From NCBI RefSeq assembly GCF_902728235.1, contig NZ_CACVBO010000001.1, positions 2,504,001 through 2,568,000 on the forward strand: a stretch of 64,000 nt of DNA, in the 5' to 3' direction. This document shows, piece after piece, positions 47,921 through 58,162 of this stretch. The notes below the pieces were generated by a model that worked only from the letters and a program-made list of their open reading frames with translations, ran no database searches and had not been told where the DNA came from. A program made the translations under genes and the position numbers. Source of the DNA: Lentimonas sp. CC4 (GTDB taxonomy: Bacteria > Verrucomicrobiota > Verrucomicrobiia > Opitutales > Coraliomargaritaceae). Every line of letters begins with the position of its first letter. Position 1 is the stretch's first letter.

Positions 47921-48388
47921 ATGCGAAACTTTATTCTATACCCTCTACTTTTGTTGATCACGACGTTAGCAGTTTCGGCGGAAACGATTTTTGAGTCCTT
48001 GCGTGATGCCCCGACTGATTTTGAGTTTACGGTGAATGATTCGCCTCTCGCTGTGTCGGAGCAGGGGATTACGCAGCGTGCGGTGACAAAGGAGGTTAAC
48101 TATAAAAATTCCGAGGGAGTGGTATTCGTAAATCATCTCGCTTATCGTTCGTATCACTTGGCAGTGGCCTACGAGTGGAAGTTTATGGGGCAGCAAGACT
48201 TCGCAGCGATTGAGTTCTATCAAGATGATGAACTCATTCATGAAATGACATTAACGGATGAGAGTCGCCAAATGACATCCAGTGAGACACGTCGTTATAA
48301 GCAAAATTTCCTCGCGATTAATTTACAAGGTGTGCCCTTGGCGATGCTGGATTCGGTCGATCGGATTAACTTTATCAAGGCAAAGTAG
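47921..48388 (+). CDS. secreted hypothetical protein
   Basis: A 155-residue protein with signal peptide MRNFILYPLLLLITTLAVSA. The mature part is beta-rich (VVFVNHLAYRSYHLAVAYEW, DFAAIEFYQDDELIHEMTL) and carries no motif I recognise. Likely periplasmic. A terminal segment LAINLQGVPLAMLDSVDRIN suggests a compact domain. It is followed 62 bases later by the ART-like gene on the same strand. Confidence 0.7.
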   Translation: MRNFILYPLLLLITTLAVSAETIFESLRDAPTDFEFTVNDSPLAVSEQGITQRAVTKEVNYKNSEGVVFVNHLAYRSYHLAVAYEWKFMGQQDFAAIEFYQDDELIHEMTLTDESRQMTSSETRRYKQNFLAINLQGVPLAMLDSVDRINFIKAK

Positions 48389-48450
48389 AAACACTTCCGA
48401 GAGGATTTTCGCACGTCATTTTAATTTTCTAATTCCTTCTCTATCAATTT

Positions 48451-49698
48451 ATGTGGTCACTCTCTTCTTTCTCTGCTTCCGGTGCGACTCAAGCGTATGC
48501 CTGTGATGGTTTGCCTCTCTGTAACGCCGCTCGTTCCACCGGTCTCTTACGCATCGTGGTCGCTCCGATTGGCTATCTCGATATTGTCGCAACGAATCAC
48601 CATGAGGGGGGCTTGATCTATACGCAGTTAGAGATCGCTGGTGAAAGTATGATCTTCGGCGTGAATGATAGCTTTGCTCTATCAATCACAGAAGCAGGGG
48701 AGTTTACACTCATTTCTGCACATGGGAATACGCTTGCTGGTAATGTGAGCGCACTGCCCGCGTTGGAGGGCGCGACGATTAATGCGTTCCGCTCCATGAT
48801 GGAGCCGTTAAAGATCATTCCATACGAGAACCCGCCAGGGGTGCATACGAAAACGACTGCAGAAATTACTGCGCTCGGTAATACATACTTTCCCGGGAGT
48901 CCGTATGCCTTCGACCTTGCGATGGCCATCTATGATTGGACGTCTTCCAACTTTATTCGTCAGGATCTCTTTCACCAGCTGCAATATACTGGAGTGGCTG
49001 GGACTCCGCTCGATTTGGACACGATGGCCGGTGTGATCTTTGGGTGCAACTATCCCGGCTACACACACACCGATGCAAATTTCATGCACCAGTTTCTAAT
49101 GCAGCCTGCGACCTCGGAGACAGATGTATATAATCAATTGCTCGATGTGTATGAACAGATCAAGCCACTCGCGATTGCTGAGATGAAGGTCTATAGCGCT
49201 GGCGTATTATCGCTAGCGCCACCAACGGTCGCTGACTATCCCTTGCTGTATCGTGGTGCTATGTCGATGTCTGGGGGCTATGACACTGGCGACTTCGCAC
49301 CTTCAATGTTTGAATTTCCTGGCAATGCCGGGCCGACAACAGATCCACTTTATCAAGCATTTAGCGAAGCACTCGAAGGCTGCCTGAAGCCCGGGTCTAT
49401 CGTCACCACGAAAGGGCCATGGAGCTTTTCAAACAACAAGGCCGGCGCAGAGGTCTGGCAGAATGGTATCCTTATTACACTCAGCCCACCCGAAGGTGCG
49501 ACGGTCTGGCCAGGCTGTGCTAATATTACAGAGTTCTCAATTAATCCAGGCACCTTTGAGATCGATATGCCACCACCGACCCGTTATCGCATCGAAGGTT
49601 TTGATTGGATAAAGCTTCCAAACAAGGACGGCGTGATGATGGATGTCTGTCACTTTCAGATGACGCTCTTGGGCTATTGTGTGGAGCCGATGGTCTAA
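48451..49698 (+). CDS. putative ADP-ribosyltransferase-like protein (R-S-E layout)
   Basis: A 415-residue protein of unrecognised family with an intriguing C-terminal third. YPLLYRGAMSMSG holds Arg268, GPWSFSNNKAGAEVW has Ser325-Phe-Ser327 in place of the STS motif, and PGTFEIDMPPPTRYRIEGFD has Glu370 in the position of the catalytic glutamate of R-S-E ADP-ribosyltransferases (ExLLPPGTxFRV-like). The residue two before Glu370 is Thr, not the usual Glu or Gln. The N-terminal about 230 residues may be a separate domain. No classic signal peptide is visible. If the match is right, it would transfer ADP-ribose from NAD+ to a protein or other target. A repeat-like or effector role is open. Confidence 0.55.
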   Translation: MWSLSSFSASGATQAYACDGLPLCNAARSTGLLRIVVAPIGYLDIVATNHHEGGLIYTQLEIAGESMIFGVNDSFALSITEAGEFTLISAHGNTLAGNVSALPALEGATINAFRSMMEPLKIIPYENPPGVHTKTTAEITALGNTYFPGSPYAFDLAMAIYDWTSSNFIRQDLFHQLQYTGVAGTPLDLDTMAGVIFGCNYPGYTHTDANFMHQFLMQPATSETDVYNQLLDVYEQIKPLAIAEMKVYSAGVLSLAPPTVADYPLLYRGAMSMSGGYDTGDFAPSMFEFPGNAGPTTDPLYQAFSEALEGCLKPGSIVTTKGPWSFSNNKAGAEVWQNGILITLSPPEGATVWPGCANITEFSINPGTFEIDMPPPTRYRIEGFDWIKLPNKDGVMMDVCHFQMTLLGYCVEPMV

Positions 49699-49960
49699 CT
49701 GGTTGTCGCTGTTAAAACAGTAATCGCGAAGCCTGTGTGGTCGTCTTTTGTCAGCACTGTTGCTGATCGTGCGACATCATCGACGATCGCCCATTCGCTC
49801 CTGTTTCGGTTACTCGTGTCCAAGCGACCTCTGAATCATCGCCCTATGAAAAGAGAGGCAAAGGTGTGACTGGCGAGCGTGTCAGCAAATCTAGTTAAAG
49901 CCTTTTAAAGCTCCTGACTATTCCGACATCTGCCCACCTGTTGTGCCGTGGCTTAACTTG

Positions 49961-50554
49961 CTACAGTTTTGCGTTGGGGAAATGTTCCAGCAGGACGCGC
50001 ACAATGTGCTGAACCCGACGGTCCTTGTCCGCTTCGCTGATATCCATGTCGAGCTTCACCATGATCGAGCCGCGCCATAGCAGTATCCGTGATTTGGCAT
50101 CAACGACATCGACAATCAACGTTCCCTGATGGTAGTTCAATTCCTGTCCAGGTTCTGGCTCAGGGACTGATATGGGAAATTCGGTTGCATAGGCTGCGTT
50201 GAATTCTGCACCCGTTAATCCAGCATCAAACGCGACCGCGTAACTGACGAACAGATCCGGTTTTTTCGAATCATATTTTAAGCCTTTACGATTAAAGCCA
50301 GTCTCCAGTGCTCCGACGATTCGCTGATCGACGACGTGAAGGTCAAACTCTTTCTTGTAGTCAATTTTGAACAGCTTGGTATCGAAGTCAAAAGTGCCAG
50401 TTGAGGGGATTTTTTGCTCGTGGTTGACAAGGATATGGAAGGACGGGTTTTTCACCAATTCGTCCGTGGAGGGTTGGGACTGTGCGCTCCCCATCATCGT
50501 TCCCAGAAGCAAACCAGGCACTAAGATCTTCAGTATATATATCCAATTTTTCAT
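49961..50554 (-). CDS. DUF4136-like envelope protein
   Basis: A 197-residue protein with an N-terminal signal (MKNWIYILKILVPGLLLGTM). TFDFDTKLFKIDYKKEFDLH, VVDQRIVGALETGFNRKGLK, KPDLFVSYAVAFDAG and GTLIVDVVDAKSRILLWRGS are typical for DUF4136, periplasmic or outer-membrane-associated proteins of unknown function. No lipobox cysteine follows the signal. Its start overlaps the stop of the upstream gene by 4 bases (ATGA), so they form an operon. Confidence 0.85.
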   Translation of the reverse strand: MKNWIYILKILVPGLLLGTMMGSAQSQPSTDELVKNPSFHILVNHEQKIPSTGTFDFDTKLFKIDYKKEFDLHVVDQRIVGALETGFNRKGLKYDSKKPDLFVSYAVAFDAGLTGAEFNAAYATEFPISVPEPEPGQELNYHQGTLIVDVVDAKSRILLWRGSIMVKLDMDISEADKDRRVQHIVRVLLEHFPNAKL

Positions 50555-51072
50555 GATTCATCTCCTAGTAGAGTGAGCATCTGGTCGTAGAGATACTCAG
50601 ATTGCTTTAGGTTGCCGTCGCCGATCCGTATCTGCACTGCAGTCACTCCTTTTTCCAGCATTTCCAAGGTTACCAGAACGTTTTCGTTCGAGCTGGTTTT
50701 TGCATGAACTTGCCCAGACAAAGCATCTTTTTGACCCGTTATCGAATTAAATTCGGCATTCTGACACGCCTTGCTTGCCGCGTGATAGAGGAGTGTCACG
50801 GAATATTTGCTTTTCATCTTCAATGTCCCTCTGGACACGACCACTGAGTCATGTGTGCCTCCGACCGCATCTCCTACGGCCGACCCAGCATCTCCTACGG
50901 TCGACACTACAGCTTCGCCACCCTTATAAACGCCGTAACCTGCGAGGCCAACGACTCCGACTCCTACCACCGCCGTATTCACGAGGAGACGGCAACTCGT
51001 CATTATAGTGATGGCAAAAAGCGCGAGAAGCCATTTTGAGCCTGTTAAAAGTCGATTGGTTTTTACAGTCAT
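50551..51072 (-). CDS. lipoprotein with DUF3568-like region
   Basis: A 173-residue lipoprotein. ATG 51072 yields a signal ending ALFAITIMTSCRLL, with cysteine near residue 27. LVNTAVVGVGVVGLAGYGVY is a glycine-rich hydrophobic segment seen in DUF3568 proteins, followed by Gly/Val repeats and a C-terminal domain (TAVQIRIGDGNLKQSEYLYD). The frame opens at 51108, but the later start fits the signal better. Likely an envelope stress or lipid-related protein, co-transcribed with the DUF4136 gene. Confidence 0.75.
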   Translation of the reverse strand: MTVKTNRLLTGSKWLLALFAITIMTSCRLLVNTAVVGVGVVGLAGYGVYKGGEAVVSTVGDAGSAVGDAVGGTHDSVVVSRGTLKMKSKYSVTLLYHAASKACQNAEFNSITGQKDALSGQVHAKTSSNENVLVTLEMLEKGVTAVQIRIGDGNLKQSEYLYDQMLTLLGDES

Positions 51073-51354
51073 TGTTAGTGATTCGAGCCAGTTAGTTCTA
51101 CTATGCACCGGCCCAATTATAATATCGGCTCACCGTAGGCTGGGTATTATCGAGGTCAACCTCATTGTCGGGGGGAGAGGGCTTTGTCGAGTTGCTTCGC
51201 GCCTGATCTTATCGAATGTAGGTGTTTAACCGGCACGGCTATTTATACTAACGCTATCAAGTGGCGTTAGTAGTCAGGTCTTTATATCTTTCGTTCGACT
51301 CCCGAGTGTCATGTTTTGATCGCGTAATCGTGCGGATGCCTTGAGACTCCTCGC

Positions 51355-52431
51355 ATGGTCCCCGTCTTCTGTATCCTTGGAATCATCTGTGCACTACTGA
51401 TTGTGCGTCTTCTCTGCTTTAAGGGGCCGATGCAGGCACCGGTGACGCTGCCACCGACTGGGATACTTGATATGCATTGCCATACCGCTGGCTTCGGAGC
51501 GGGCGAGAGTGGGGCGTGGGTGTCTCCAGCGCTGCGCAATAGTTGGAAGTTTAATCTCTATTTGATGATCTTCGGCACGAATGAGAAGACAGTCAGTGCG
51601 GAGGGCGATCAGGTCGTCATGGATATCATTGCGCGCTCATTGCGTGAGTCCGTGCATGTCGACGCGGCAGTGATCCTCGCGCTCGATGCACCATACACCA
51701 TTGATGGTGATCTGAACTGTGCCGCGGGCGAAGCCTGTGTGCCCAATCGTTTTGTAGGTGAGGCCGTGAAAGCCCATTCCGAACTATACTTTGGGGCGAG
51801 TGTGCATCCAAACCGAACAGACGCCCTCAGAGAGCTAGAGTGGTCCAAGGCAAACGGGGCGGTCTTTGTTAAATGGTTACCGAATATTCAGGACATCGAT
51901 CCCGCGGATGAACGCTATGTGGCGTATTACAATAAATTGGTGGAGTTGGATCTGCCATTACTGACCCACGTTGGCGATGAGGATTCCTTCTCAAAAACAA
52001 ACAACGCACTGGGGGATCCACAGCTACTGCACCTTGCGCTGAAGTGTGGTGTGCGTGTCATCGCAGCGCATGTTGCGAGTTCTGGCACGTCCGGCGGTCA
52101 GGATAATGTTGAACGCTTGCTGGAGATGATGCCGCAGTATCCGAATCTGATGGCTGACCTCTCGACGCTGACCCAGTTCAATCGCAGAAAACATTTCCCA
52201 AAAGTGCTTCAGGATTCGCGACTAAAAGGGCGACTGATGTATGGCACTGACTATCCACTCACCAATACGCCGCTCGTGTCACCTGCGCAGTATTTTCTAC
52301 ATCTAGAAGTGAAGCAGCTCTGGCAGTTGATGCGGACACGCAACTCCTGGGATCGTGACGTTCGCCTTAAAGCAGCCCTCGGCGTGCCTCCTGAGGTCTT
52401 TCGACTCAGTCGCGAGTTTCTGGATCTATAA
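51355..52431 (+). CDS. membrane-anchored amidohydrolase family protein
   Basis: A 358-residue protein with an N-terminal membrane helix (VFCILGIICALLIVRLLCF). The TIM-barrel metal site begins LDMHCHTAGFG (HxH), with THVGDEDSFS, RVIAAHVASSGTSGG and MYGTDYPLTNTP giving the remaining His and Asp ligands, as in amidohydrolase-2 family enzymes (PF04909), which hydrolyse or decarboxylate small acids. The barrel probably faces the periplasm, but orientation is not certain from sequence. Substrate unknown. A nested repeat follows. Confidence 0.82.
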   Translation: MVPVFCILGIICALLIVRLLCFKGPMQAPVTLPPTGILDMHCHTAGFGAGESGAWVSPALRNSWKFNLYLMIFGTNEKTVSAEGDQVVMDIIARSLRESVHVDAAVILALDAPYTIDGDLNCAAGEACVPNRFVGEAVKAHSELYFGASVHPNRTDALRELEWSKANGAVFVKWLPNIQDIDPADERYVAYYNKLVELDLPLLTHVGDEDSFSKTNNALGDPQLLHLALKCGVRVIAAHVASSGTSGGQDNVERLLEMMPQYPNLMADLSTLTQFNRRKHFPKVLQDSRLKGRLMYGTDYPLTNTPLVSPAQYFLHLEVKQLWQLMRTRNSWDRDVRLKAALGVPPEVFRLSREFLDL

Positions 52432-52529
52432 CTTTTTTGAGCTTTGTTTGCGGTAGTCGAAATAGCTCACGTCTTCATTGCGTGACACGTCGCTAGAGAG
52501 AAGGGTGCTGCGGGATCTTTATATTTTGC

Positions 52530-52780
52530 GTTTAACCTAAATAAATGAGTTGAACCACGACGTAGGTCTGCCGGAGATGGCGTAGCAATGGACACGAATC
52601 AACACGAATATAAATCTATAAACACTTCATATTCAAAGCATCTACCCTCGAATATCTCAGAGCATCATTAAATTGTGACTTCGCCATATTGGCGACTTAT
52701 CAGATTGCTTCGCCATCTGCGGAAGACCTCCGTCGTGGTTTCTAAAATGCACCTAAGCCTACTGCCGTATTTAGGTTTAA
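52530..52780. repeat. nested palindromic element
   Basis: A 37-bp inverted repeat pair (52553-52589 AACCACGACGTAGGTC.., 52704-52740 ..GACCTCCGTCGTGGTT; 33 of 37 match) encloses 114 bases with a further TTCGCCATATTGGCGA hairpin. It sits inside a second repeat: the outer halves, TTTAACCTAAATA at 52530-52542 and TATTTAGGTTTAA at 52768-52780, match the uninterrupted unit at 46521-46586. Together these explain most of the 450 bases between the amidohydrolase and the ribose operon. Confidence 0.75.
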
Positions 52781-52880
52781 CCTCTTTGGTCTGCTCTGAA
52801 ACGCATACCACATCTCCCTAGATGTTATCTTCGACGAGTGATGGCAGCCTGATACTTTGCATGCCTATAGGTAATCTACA

Positions 52881-54716
52881 CTAACGTTTTATGATCTGTA
52901 GTTCCACTGGGGATGAAGTCGGGATGTCCTTTTCCTCATTGATTATTTTGAGAGCGGTAATGACTCCGGTTTCACCGATGAGTTCTGGTTGTTGCGCAAT
53001 CGTGGCACCCATGGCACCGGACTCCACCATATGGACGGCATCTTCATTGGCATCAAATCCAACCACCAGAATGTCTTTGCCACTTTCCTCAATCGCTTTG
53101 AGAGCGCCGAGTGCCATTTCGTCATTATGGGCGAACACACCCTGGAGGTCGGGTTGTGCCTGCATGATATCGGTCATGGTATTGTAACCTTTAGAACGGT
53201 CAAAGTCGGCTGCCAGCGAGATTTTGATATCCAACTGGCTGTCGGCAATCGCATGGAATCCATTGCCACGATCACGAGCCGCATCGGTGCCAGCCAGACC
53301 CTGTAATTCTGCCACCTTGGCTCCTCTGCCAAGTTCTGCCACCATGTATTCTGCTGCCATTGTCCCCCCAGCGGCATTGTCCGAGGCGATGTGGGAGGTC
53401 ACTTCACCTGAACCTGCCGCGCGATCGAGAGTGACCACCGCTACCTGGCGTGCATTGGCTAGTTTGATGGATTGTCCTACGGCATCGGAGTTGACTGGGT
53501 TGATGAGGATCACCTTGACTCCACGCACCAGCAGGTCTTCCACGTTGGCACGTTCCTTCACTGGGTCATCCTGTGAGTTGAGGACGACAATGCCCACACC
53601 TGCACGCTCGGCTTCTGCAATGGCGCCTTCTTTAAGGCTAACAAAAAACGGATTATTCTGAGTTGAGATAACCAACCCGATTTGGGCGTCACTGCCACCT
53701 CGGAAGAATACCACGACCAGGATCAGTAACAGCCCGACAGTAGCGCCTAGCATGGCTTTTACTTTGCCAGAAATAAGCAGGATTCCTCCCTGACGATCGG
53801 CAAGCACGGCGGCCAGAATGACTATCGCTTTGATCATCATCTGATAGTTTGAGGACACCCCCATCAGGTTGAGCGCATTAGCCAGCACACCGATGATCAG
53901 TGCGCCAATCAGGGTGCCGGATATTCGGCCACTACCGCCCACCAGTGAGGTGCCTCCTAGAACCACCGCAGCGATGGCATCCAATTCATAGGCCATGCCG
54001 GCAGTTGGAGATGCCGTCCCGAGCCGTGCGGTCAGAATAATACCAGCGAGTGCAGCCAGCATGCCACTGACCGCATAGACCATGACCTTGACACGGTTGG
54101 TATTGATGCCCGAGAGACGGGTGGCTTCCTCGTTGCCCCCGACGGCGTAGACATGACGTCCGAAGCGCGTATGGTTGAGAGAAAAATATGCTGCGATCAT
54201 CGCGAGCAACATGATCAACACGGTCACTGGGATGCCGAGCAGGGAGCCCGAACCAATGAAGTTCATTAGCGCCACATTGTCACCTGCAATGGAAATCGGC
54301 TTACCATCGGTAAATACCAAAGTCGCTCCGCGTAGAAAGGTCATTGCCACCAGAGTGGTGATGAATGGTTGTAGTTTGCCATATCCAACCAGAGCCCCAC
54401 TGACTGCGCCGAGCAGTGCGCCCAGTAATAAAGGGAGAATGATGACCAAGGGCAATGGCACACCTGCTGCCAGCAGCGCAGCGGCTACAGCTCCTGTGAA
54501 TGCCAGCACGGACCCGACTGAAAGGTCGATGCCCGCAGAAAGGATGACATAGGTCATGCCAATGGCGATGATGGCATTGATCGATGTTTGTCGCAGGACA
54601 TTCAACAGGTTGTCCGTGGTTAGAAACCCCGGGTTGAGCAAGGCGACCACGATTGAAAAAACTACCAGCCCAATCAGTGGCTTGCTTGCCAGGAATCCCT
54701 TTAGAACTTTATTCAT
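52881..54716 (-). CDS. rbsC: ribose ABC transporter permease fused to binding protein (RbsC-RbsB)
   Basis: A 611-residue fusion. Residues about 1-310 are RbsC, with the motifs [35 protein letters not shown] and [20 protein letters not shown]. After one more membrane segment ([20 protein letters not shown]), residues about 325-611 are RbsB-like: [38 protein letters not shown] and [20 protein letters not shown]. The binding domain is thus tethered to the outer face of the permease. ATG 54716 is preceded by GGAG six bases upstream and overlaps the rbsA stop by eight bases. Last gene of the operon. Confidence 0.92.
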   Translation of the reverse strand: MNKVLKGFLASKPLIGLVVFSIVVALLNPGFLTTDNLLNVLRQTSINAIIAIGMTYVILSAGIDLSVGSVLAFTGAVAAALLAAGVPLPLVIILPLLLGALLGAVSGALVGYGKLQPFITTLVAMTFLRGATLVFTDGKPISIAGDNVALMNFIGSGSLLGIPVTVLIMLLAMIAAYFSLNHTRFGRHVYAVGGNEEATRLSGINTNRVKVMVYAVSGMLAALAGIILTARLGTASPTAGMAYELDAIAAVVLGGTSLVGGSGRISGTLIGALIIGVLANALNLMGVSSNYQMMIKAIVILAAVLADRQGGILLISGKVKAMLGATVGLLLILVVVFFRGGSDAQIGLVISTQNNPFFVSLKEGAIAEAERAGVGIVVLNSQDDPVKERANVEDLLVRGVKVILINPVNSDAVGQSIKLANARQVAVVTLDRAAGSGEVTSHIASDNAAGGTMAAEYMVAELGRGAKVAELQGLAGTDAARDRGNGFHAIADSQLDIKISLAADFDRSKGYNTMTDIMQAQPDLQGVFAHNDEMALGALKAIEESGKDILVVGFDANEDAVHMVESGAMGATIAQQPELIGETGVITALKIINEEKDIPTSSPVELQIIKR

Positions 54717-56208
54717 TATTTTCTCCTTCTGTTGTGCCAATTGCGCATTTCATAATTTTTTCCTGAGTCGCTTCCGCAATCGGGAATTCGCCGCTGATAC
54801 GTTGGTTTTGCATTACAATCACACGGTCACTCATGCCGAGGACCTCCGGCATATCCGAAGAAATCATCAGAATGCTCAAGCCTTTGAGTTTGAGGCTATT
54901 GATTAAATCGTAAATTTCCTTTTTTGCGCCGACATCGACCCCTCGAGTGGGTTCATCCAGTATCAGGAGCTTCGGTCCGGTCATCAGTGCCTTGGCAATG
55001 GCGACTTTCTGTTGGTTGCCGCCGGACAGGTTCTTTATGATCTGGGCAATGGATGGGGTTTTGATGTTGAATGCCGCCACGTAGGAGTCGACTTCGGAGC
55101 GCTCAGCTTGTCTGTCCAGCATGAGGCCTTTTTCAAATTTTCCAAGCGATGACAGACTCATATTTTTACTAACCGAGAGTCCAAGCACCAGGCCATCACG
55201 TTTGCGATCTTCCGAGACGTAGGCAATACCATGTTCGATTGCTTGTTTGGGAGAACGGATGTCTACTTTGTTACCCGCCACCGTGATGCTCCCTGAGTGA
55301 TAGGGGTAGGCGCCATAAATCGTGCGGGCAAATTCCGTGCGACCTGCTCCCATTAGCCCGGCTACGCCAACAATTTCGCCTTCAGCGATGGAAAAACTCA
55401 CATCCTTGACTTGATCGCCGACTAGGTTCTGCACTTCCAGAGTGACCGCGCCGGGGCGAGTTTCCGCTCGTGGATACAAGTCGGTCAACTTGCGTCCCAC
55501 CATTTTTTCAATAATCCATTCCTCGGAGATATCGCTGACCGCTCCCTCTGCAATGAATTTGCCATCACGTAGCACGGTGACGTCATCACAGATCTCAAAC
55601 ACTTCCTTCAGGCGGTGGGTGATGTAAACGAGGCTTTTATCCTGTGCGGTGAGTTCGCGGATCACCGCAAACAGACTCTCCGTCTCGGTGTCTGTCAGTG
55701 CATCGGTTGGCTCATCCATGACAATGATCGATGCATCCTGAGATAATGCCTTGGCGATTTCGACCATCTGTTGTTTGCCGACGCTCAACTCACCAACCAA
55801 CTCGTGAGAGCGGTGATCGAGGTTCAGTTTTTTGAGCAGGAGGTCGGCATCATGATAAAGCTTTTTCCAGTCGATCAGTCCGCCTCGTAGCGGTTCATTT
55901 CCCAGAAAGATATTCTCCGCAATGCTTAAGTGTGGGATCAGGTTGAGCTCCTGGTGAATGATTGCAATACCTTCAGACTGAGATTCCTTTGGGTTCTGGA
56001 ATGTCCGGGGCTCGCCTCGAAGTGTGATGGTGCCGGCATTGGGTGAATGGATTCCGGTCATCACCTTCATGAGTGTGGATTTGCCCGCACCATTTTCGCC
56101 GAGCAGTGCCATCACTCGGCCTTTATGAATCGACAAGTTGGCACCGTCTAGAGCACGAACTCCGGGAAACTCTTTAACAATTCCGTTCAGTTCCAATACC
56201 TTTTCCAT
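54709..56208 (-). CDS. rbsA: ribose ABC transporter ATP-binding protein
   Basis: A 499-residue protein with two ATPase domains, as usual for monosaccharide importers. The first has [16 protein letters not shown] (Walker A), [19 protein letters not shown] and [10 protein letters not shown]. The second has the degenerate [12 protein letters not shown] and a good signature [16 protein letters not shown]. Cytoplasmic face of the membrane, powering the RbsC permease. ATG 56208 starts [16 protein letters not shown]; the frame extends to 56268 but overlaps rbsD. It starts 11 bases after the rbsD stop. Confidence 0.95.
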   Translation of the reverse strand: MEKVLELNGIVKEFPGVRALDGANLSIHKGRVMALLGENGAGKSTLMKVMTGIHSPNAGTITLRGEPRTFQNPKESQSEGIAIIHQELNLIPHLSIAENIFLGNEPLRGGLIDWKKLYHDADLLLKKLNLDHRSHELVGELSVGKQQMVEIAKALSQDASIIVMDEPTDALTDTETESLFAVIRELTAQDKSLVYITHRLKEVFEICDDVTVLRDGKFIAEGAVSDISEEWIIEKMVGRKLTDLYPRAETRPGAVTLEVQNLVGDQVKDVSFSIAEGEIVGVAGLMGAGRTEFARTIYGAYPYHSGSITVAGNKVDIRSPKQAIEHGIAYVSEDRKRDGLVLGLSVSKNMSLSSLGKFEKGLMLDRQAERSEVDSYVAAFNIKTPSIAQIIKNLSGGNQQKVAIAKALMTGPKLLILDEPTRGVDVGAKKEIYDLINSLKLKGLSILMISSDMPEVLGMSDRVIVMQNQRISGEFPIAEATQEKIMKCAIGTTEGENNE

Positions 56209-56219
56209 AAGCGTGTAAT

Positions 56220-56627
56220 TTAAAATGCGACTCCTGATTGCAGGATAAGGTTGGCATACGGGGTGCATTCCCCAGTGCGAATGACCGCTTTTGATTGGCT
56301 TGTCTTCCGTTTAAATGCCTCGTGTGACAGAGTTTCAATTTTAACCTCTGGGTAAGTCTCGCGGAGTAACTTGAGGATCGCTTGATGGGCGTCTGGGCTG
56401 ACCGATGCGAATTCTTCTGCCATAATCACTGCTTCGACTTTTAGTTCAGTGAGAACAGCCGAGAGAACCGGCAGTAATTGTGGAAGCCCACGTGCTACCG
56501 CTAGGTCGATGCGTTGCACGCCATCTGGGATTGGTAATCCTGCATCGGCCAGAGTGAGCTGGTCGGTATGCCCCATGCGTGCGATGGTCGCGGAGATTTC
56601 GCTGTTTATTAATGGTCCTGTTTTCAT
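56220..56627 (-). CDS. rbsD: D-ribose pyranase
   Basis: A 135-residue enzyme converting beta-D-ribopyranose to the furanose form that ribokinase uses. The catalytic histidine is in [19 protein letters not shown] (His20), and the C-terminal [19 protein letters not shown] is the family signature. Normal length. Its start overlaps the rbsK stop (ATGA), so both are translated from one message. Function fits the ribose operon. Confidence 0.96.
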   Translation of the reverse strand: MKTGPLINSEISATIARMGHTDQLTLADAGLPIPDGVQRIDLAVARGLPQLLPVLSAVLTELKVEAVIMAEEFASVSPDAHQAILKLLRETYPEVKIETLSHEAFKRKTSQSKAVIRTGECTPYANLILQSGVAF

Positions 56628-57541
56628 GTCACCGTTTTTAAAAATTCCTCAACTTTATCCCGATGTGGCAATGAGGTCTGTGCGCCGGTCGCTGAAACTG
56701 TCAGCGCTGAGACTGCCTTCGAAAATTCCAGCGCTTCATTCATGCTCTTGCCCTCACTCAGGGCCACCACCAGTCCGCCGATAAAAGAATCTCCAGCAGC
56801 TGTGGTATCGACGACCGTCACTGGATGAGTTCCCACTTTGTTGACTGACTCAGCGGTCACATGCATTGCACCGCGTGATCCGAGTGTCACGATCAGTTCG
56901 CGCGCACCTTGGTGAATGAGGGATCTTGCGGCGGCAATCACTGCTTCATCGGTGTCGACTGGCATACCCGATAGATCGGCGAGTTCGGTTTCATTCGGCA
57001 CCAGCAGATCACTGTTTTCAATAATAGCAGGGGAGAGCTGTTGGGCTGGCGCCGGATTTAGCACCGTGGTCTTGCCCAATGAACGAGCCAGTTGCAGTGA
57101 GGCTGTAATCGTATCTATCGGGGTTTCCAGTTGGTGAACCACAATATCTGCCTGTTCATAGAGTGTTTGATTGGCGGCAATATCCTCCGGCGTCACGGCA
57201 AAGTTGGCACCGGGAGCGACGATGATCGAATTATTGCCATCACAGACTGTAATCGCAGCAATGCCGGATGGCGTGTCACTCACTTTTTTTACGCCTTCAC
57301 AGCCGATTCCTTCGGCCCTCAGTCCGGCCAGCATGGATTCACCGAAAGCATCCTGCCCCACAGCGCCCAACATATCGACCTGGCCTCCCAGCCTAGCAAT
57401 CGCAACTGCCTGATTGGCGCCTTTACCGCCGGCAACTTGCTTGAAGGACTTGCCGATAACGGTCTCACCCACGACCGGCACGCGGTCGGTGGTCACTACA
57501 AGATCCATATTGATACTGCCGACGACTAGGATTCTGGTCAT
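56624..57541 (-). CDS. rbsK: ribokinase
   Basis: A 305-residue PfkB-family kinase phosphorylating ribose at O5. The N-terminal signature is VGSINMDLVVTTDRVP, GGKGANQAVAIARLGG binds substrate, and VVDTTAAGDSFIGGLVVALS carries the catalytic aspartate; the motif usually reads DTTGAGD, and here the glycine is alanine, a mild change. First gene of the operon rbsK-rbsD-rbsA-rbsCB; the promoter should lie in 57542-58162. No RbsR repressor gene is nearby. Confidence 0.95.
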   Translation of the reverse strand: MTRILVVGSINMDLVVTTDRVPVVGETVIGKSFKQVAGGKGANQAVAIARLGGQVDMLGAVGQDAFGESMLAGLRAEGIGCEGVKKVSDTPSGIAAITVCDGNNSIIVAPGANFAVTPEDIAANQTLYEQADIVVHQLETPIDTITASLQLARSLGKTTVLNPAPAQQLSPAIIENSDLLVPNETELADLSGMPVDTDEAVIAAARSLIHQGARELIVTLGSRGAMHVTAESVNKVGTHPVTVVDTTAAGDSFIGGLVVALSEGKSMNEALEFSKAVSALTVSATGAQTSLPHRDKVEEFLKTVT

Positions 57542-58162
57542 GATTGATGGGAGTTTTCAACGCAATACCCCAAGTATTCAATACGAGACGGGTGGGGTTT
57601 GTAGCGAAACGGGGTGGTTTGATCGGGGAGATGTCTCACGTGCTTTTCATGATGAACTCATACACTTGGTAGTCAAATATTATCCGCTCGCTTGTGCTAG
57701 AGGGCGCGGGGGGAACTGACTCCAAGCACGACTGATCACAACTTGATACCTGTGTGACCTGATCGCTAGGTTAATTCGTAGCCTCGGAACTTTTTTCGGG
57801 GGTTGTTCGTTCGAATCGGCATGTTGCGATTTGTGCTAATTTTCTAAACGTGAGCTTCAAGCTTAAACGTTGAAAATTATATAAGCCAAGGGGCTTTTTA
57901 TTTTCGACGTGTCAGGGTGTAGCCTTAGCGCAGCAAGAAGTCTAAGAGGGTAGTGTTCTTCAGCAGAGTTAATAGCATCCTTCTTGAAGTGAGCCTTATT
58001 AATGCATTTCTATATTATGTTAGCTTAAGGCAGTGATCGTTGTGTTGGGGCTGATGTGAAACTCATCATAGAAACCTCGGCGAGCGCATTGGCGTAGAAA
58101 AAATCAATGGCTTAAGGCACTGTCGCATTTGATTTTTTATCCGTTTCAACTAGGGTCTTTGC
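57542..58162. other. divergent intergenic region between rbsK and dps
   Basis: About 620 bases with no convincing gene. It should hold the ribose operon promoter and the dps promoter. Visible items: a GCGAAAC-type half-site near 57602, AGCTT-C-AAGCT near 57854, and a weak AAGCC/GGCTT hairpin followed by T at 57883-57902. None is strong enough to name an operator. Confidence 0.45.

Noticed and set aside
49780-49894. Short plus-strand coding-like stretch ending TGERVSKSS-stop between 49699 and 49960
   Set aside because: Only about 40 codons, no start and no recognisable family; could be a gene relic but is not supported enough to call.
57414-57719. 101-codon frame starting in rbsK antisense and entering the rbsK-dps gap
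   Set aside because: Half of it is antisense to rbsK and the rest has no protein-like character.
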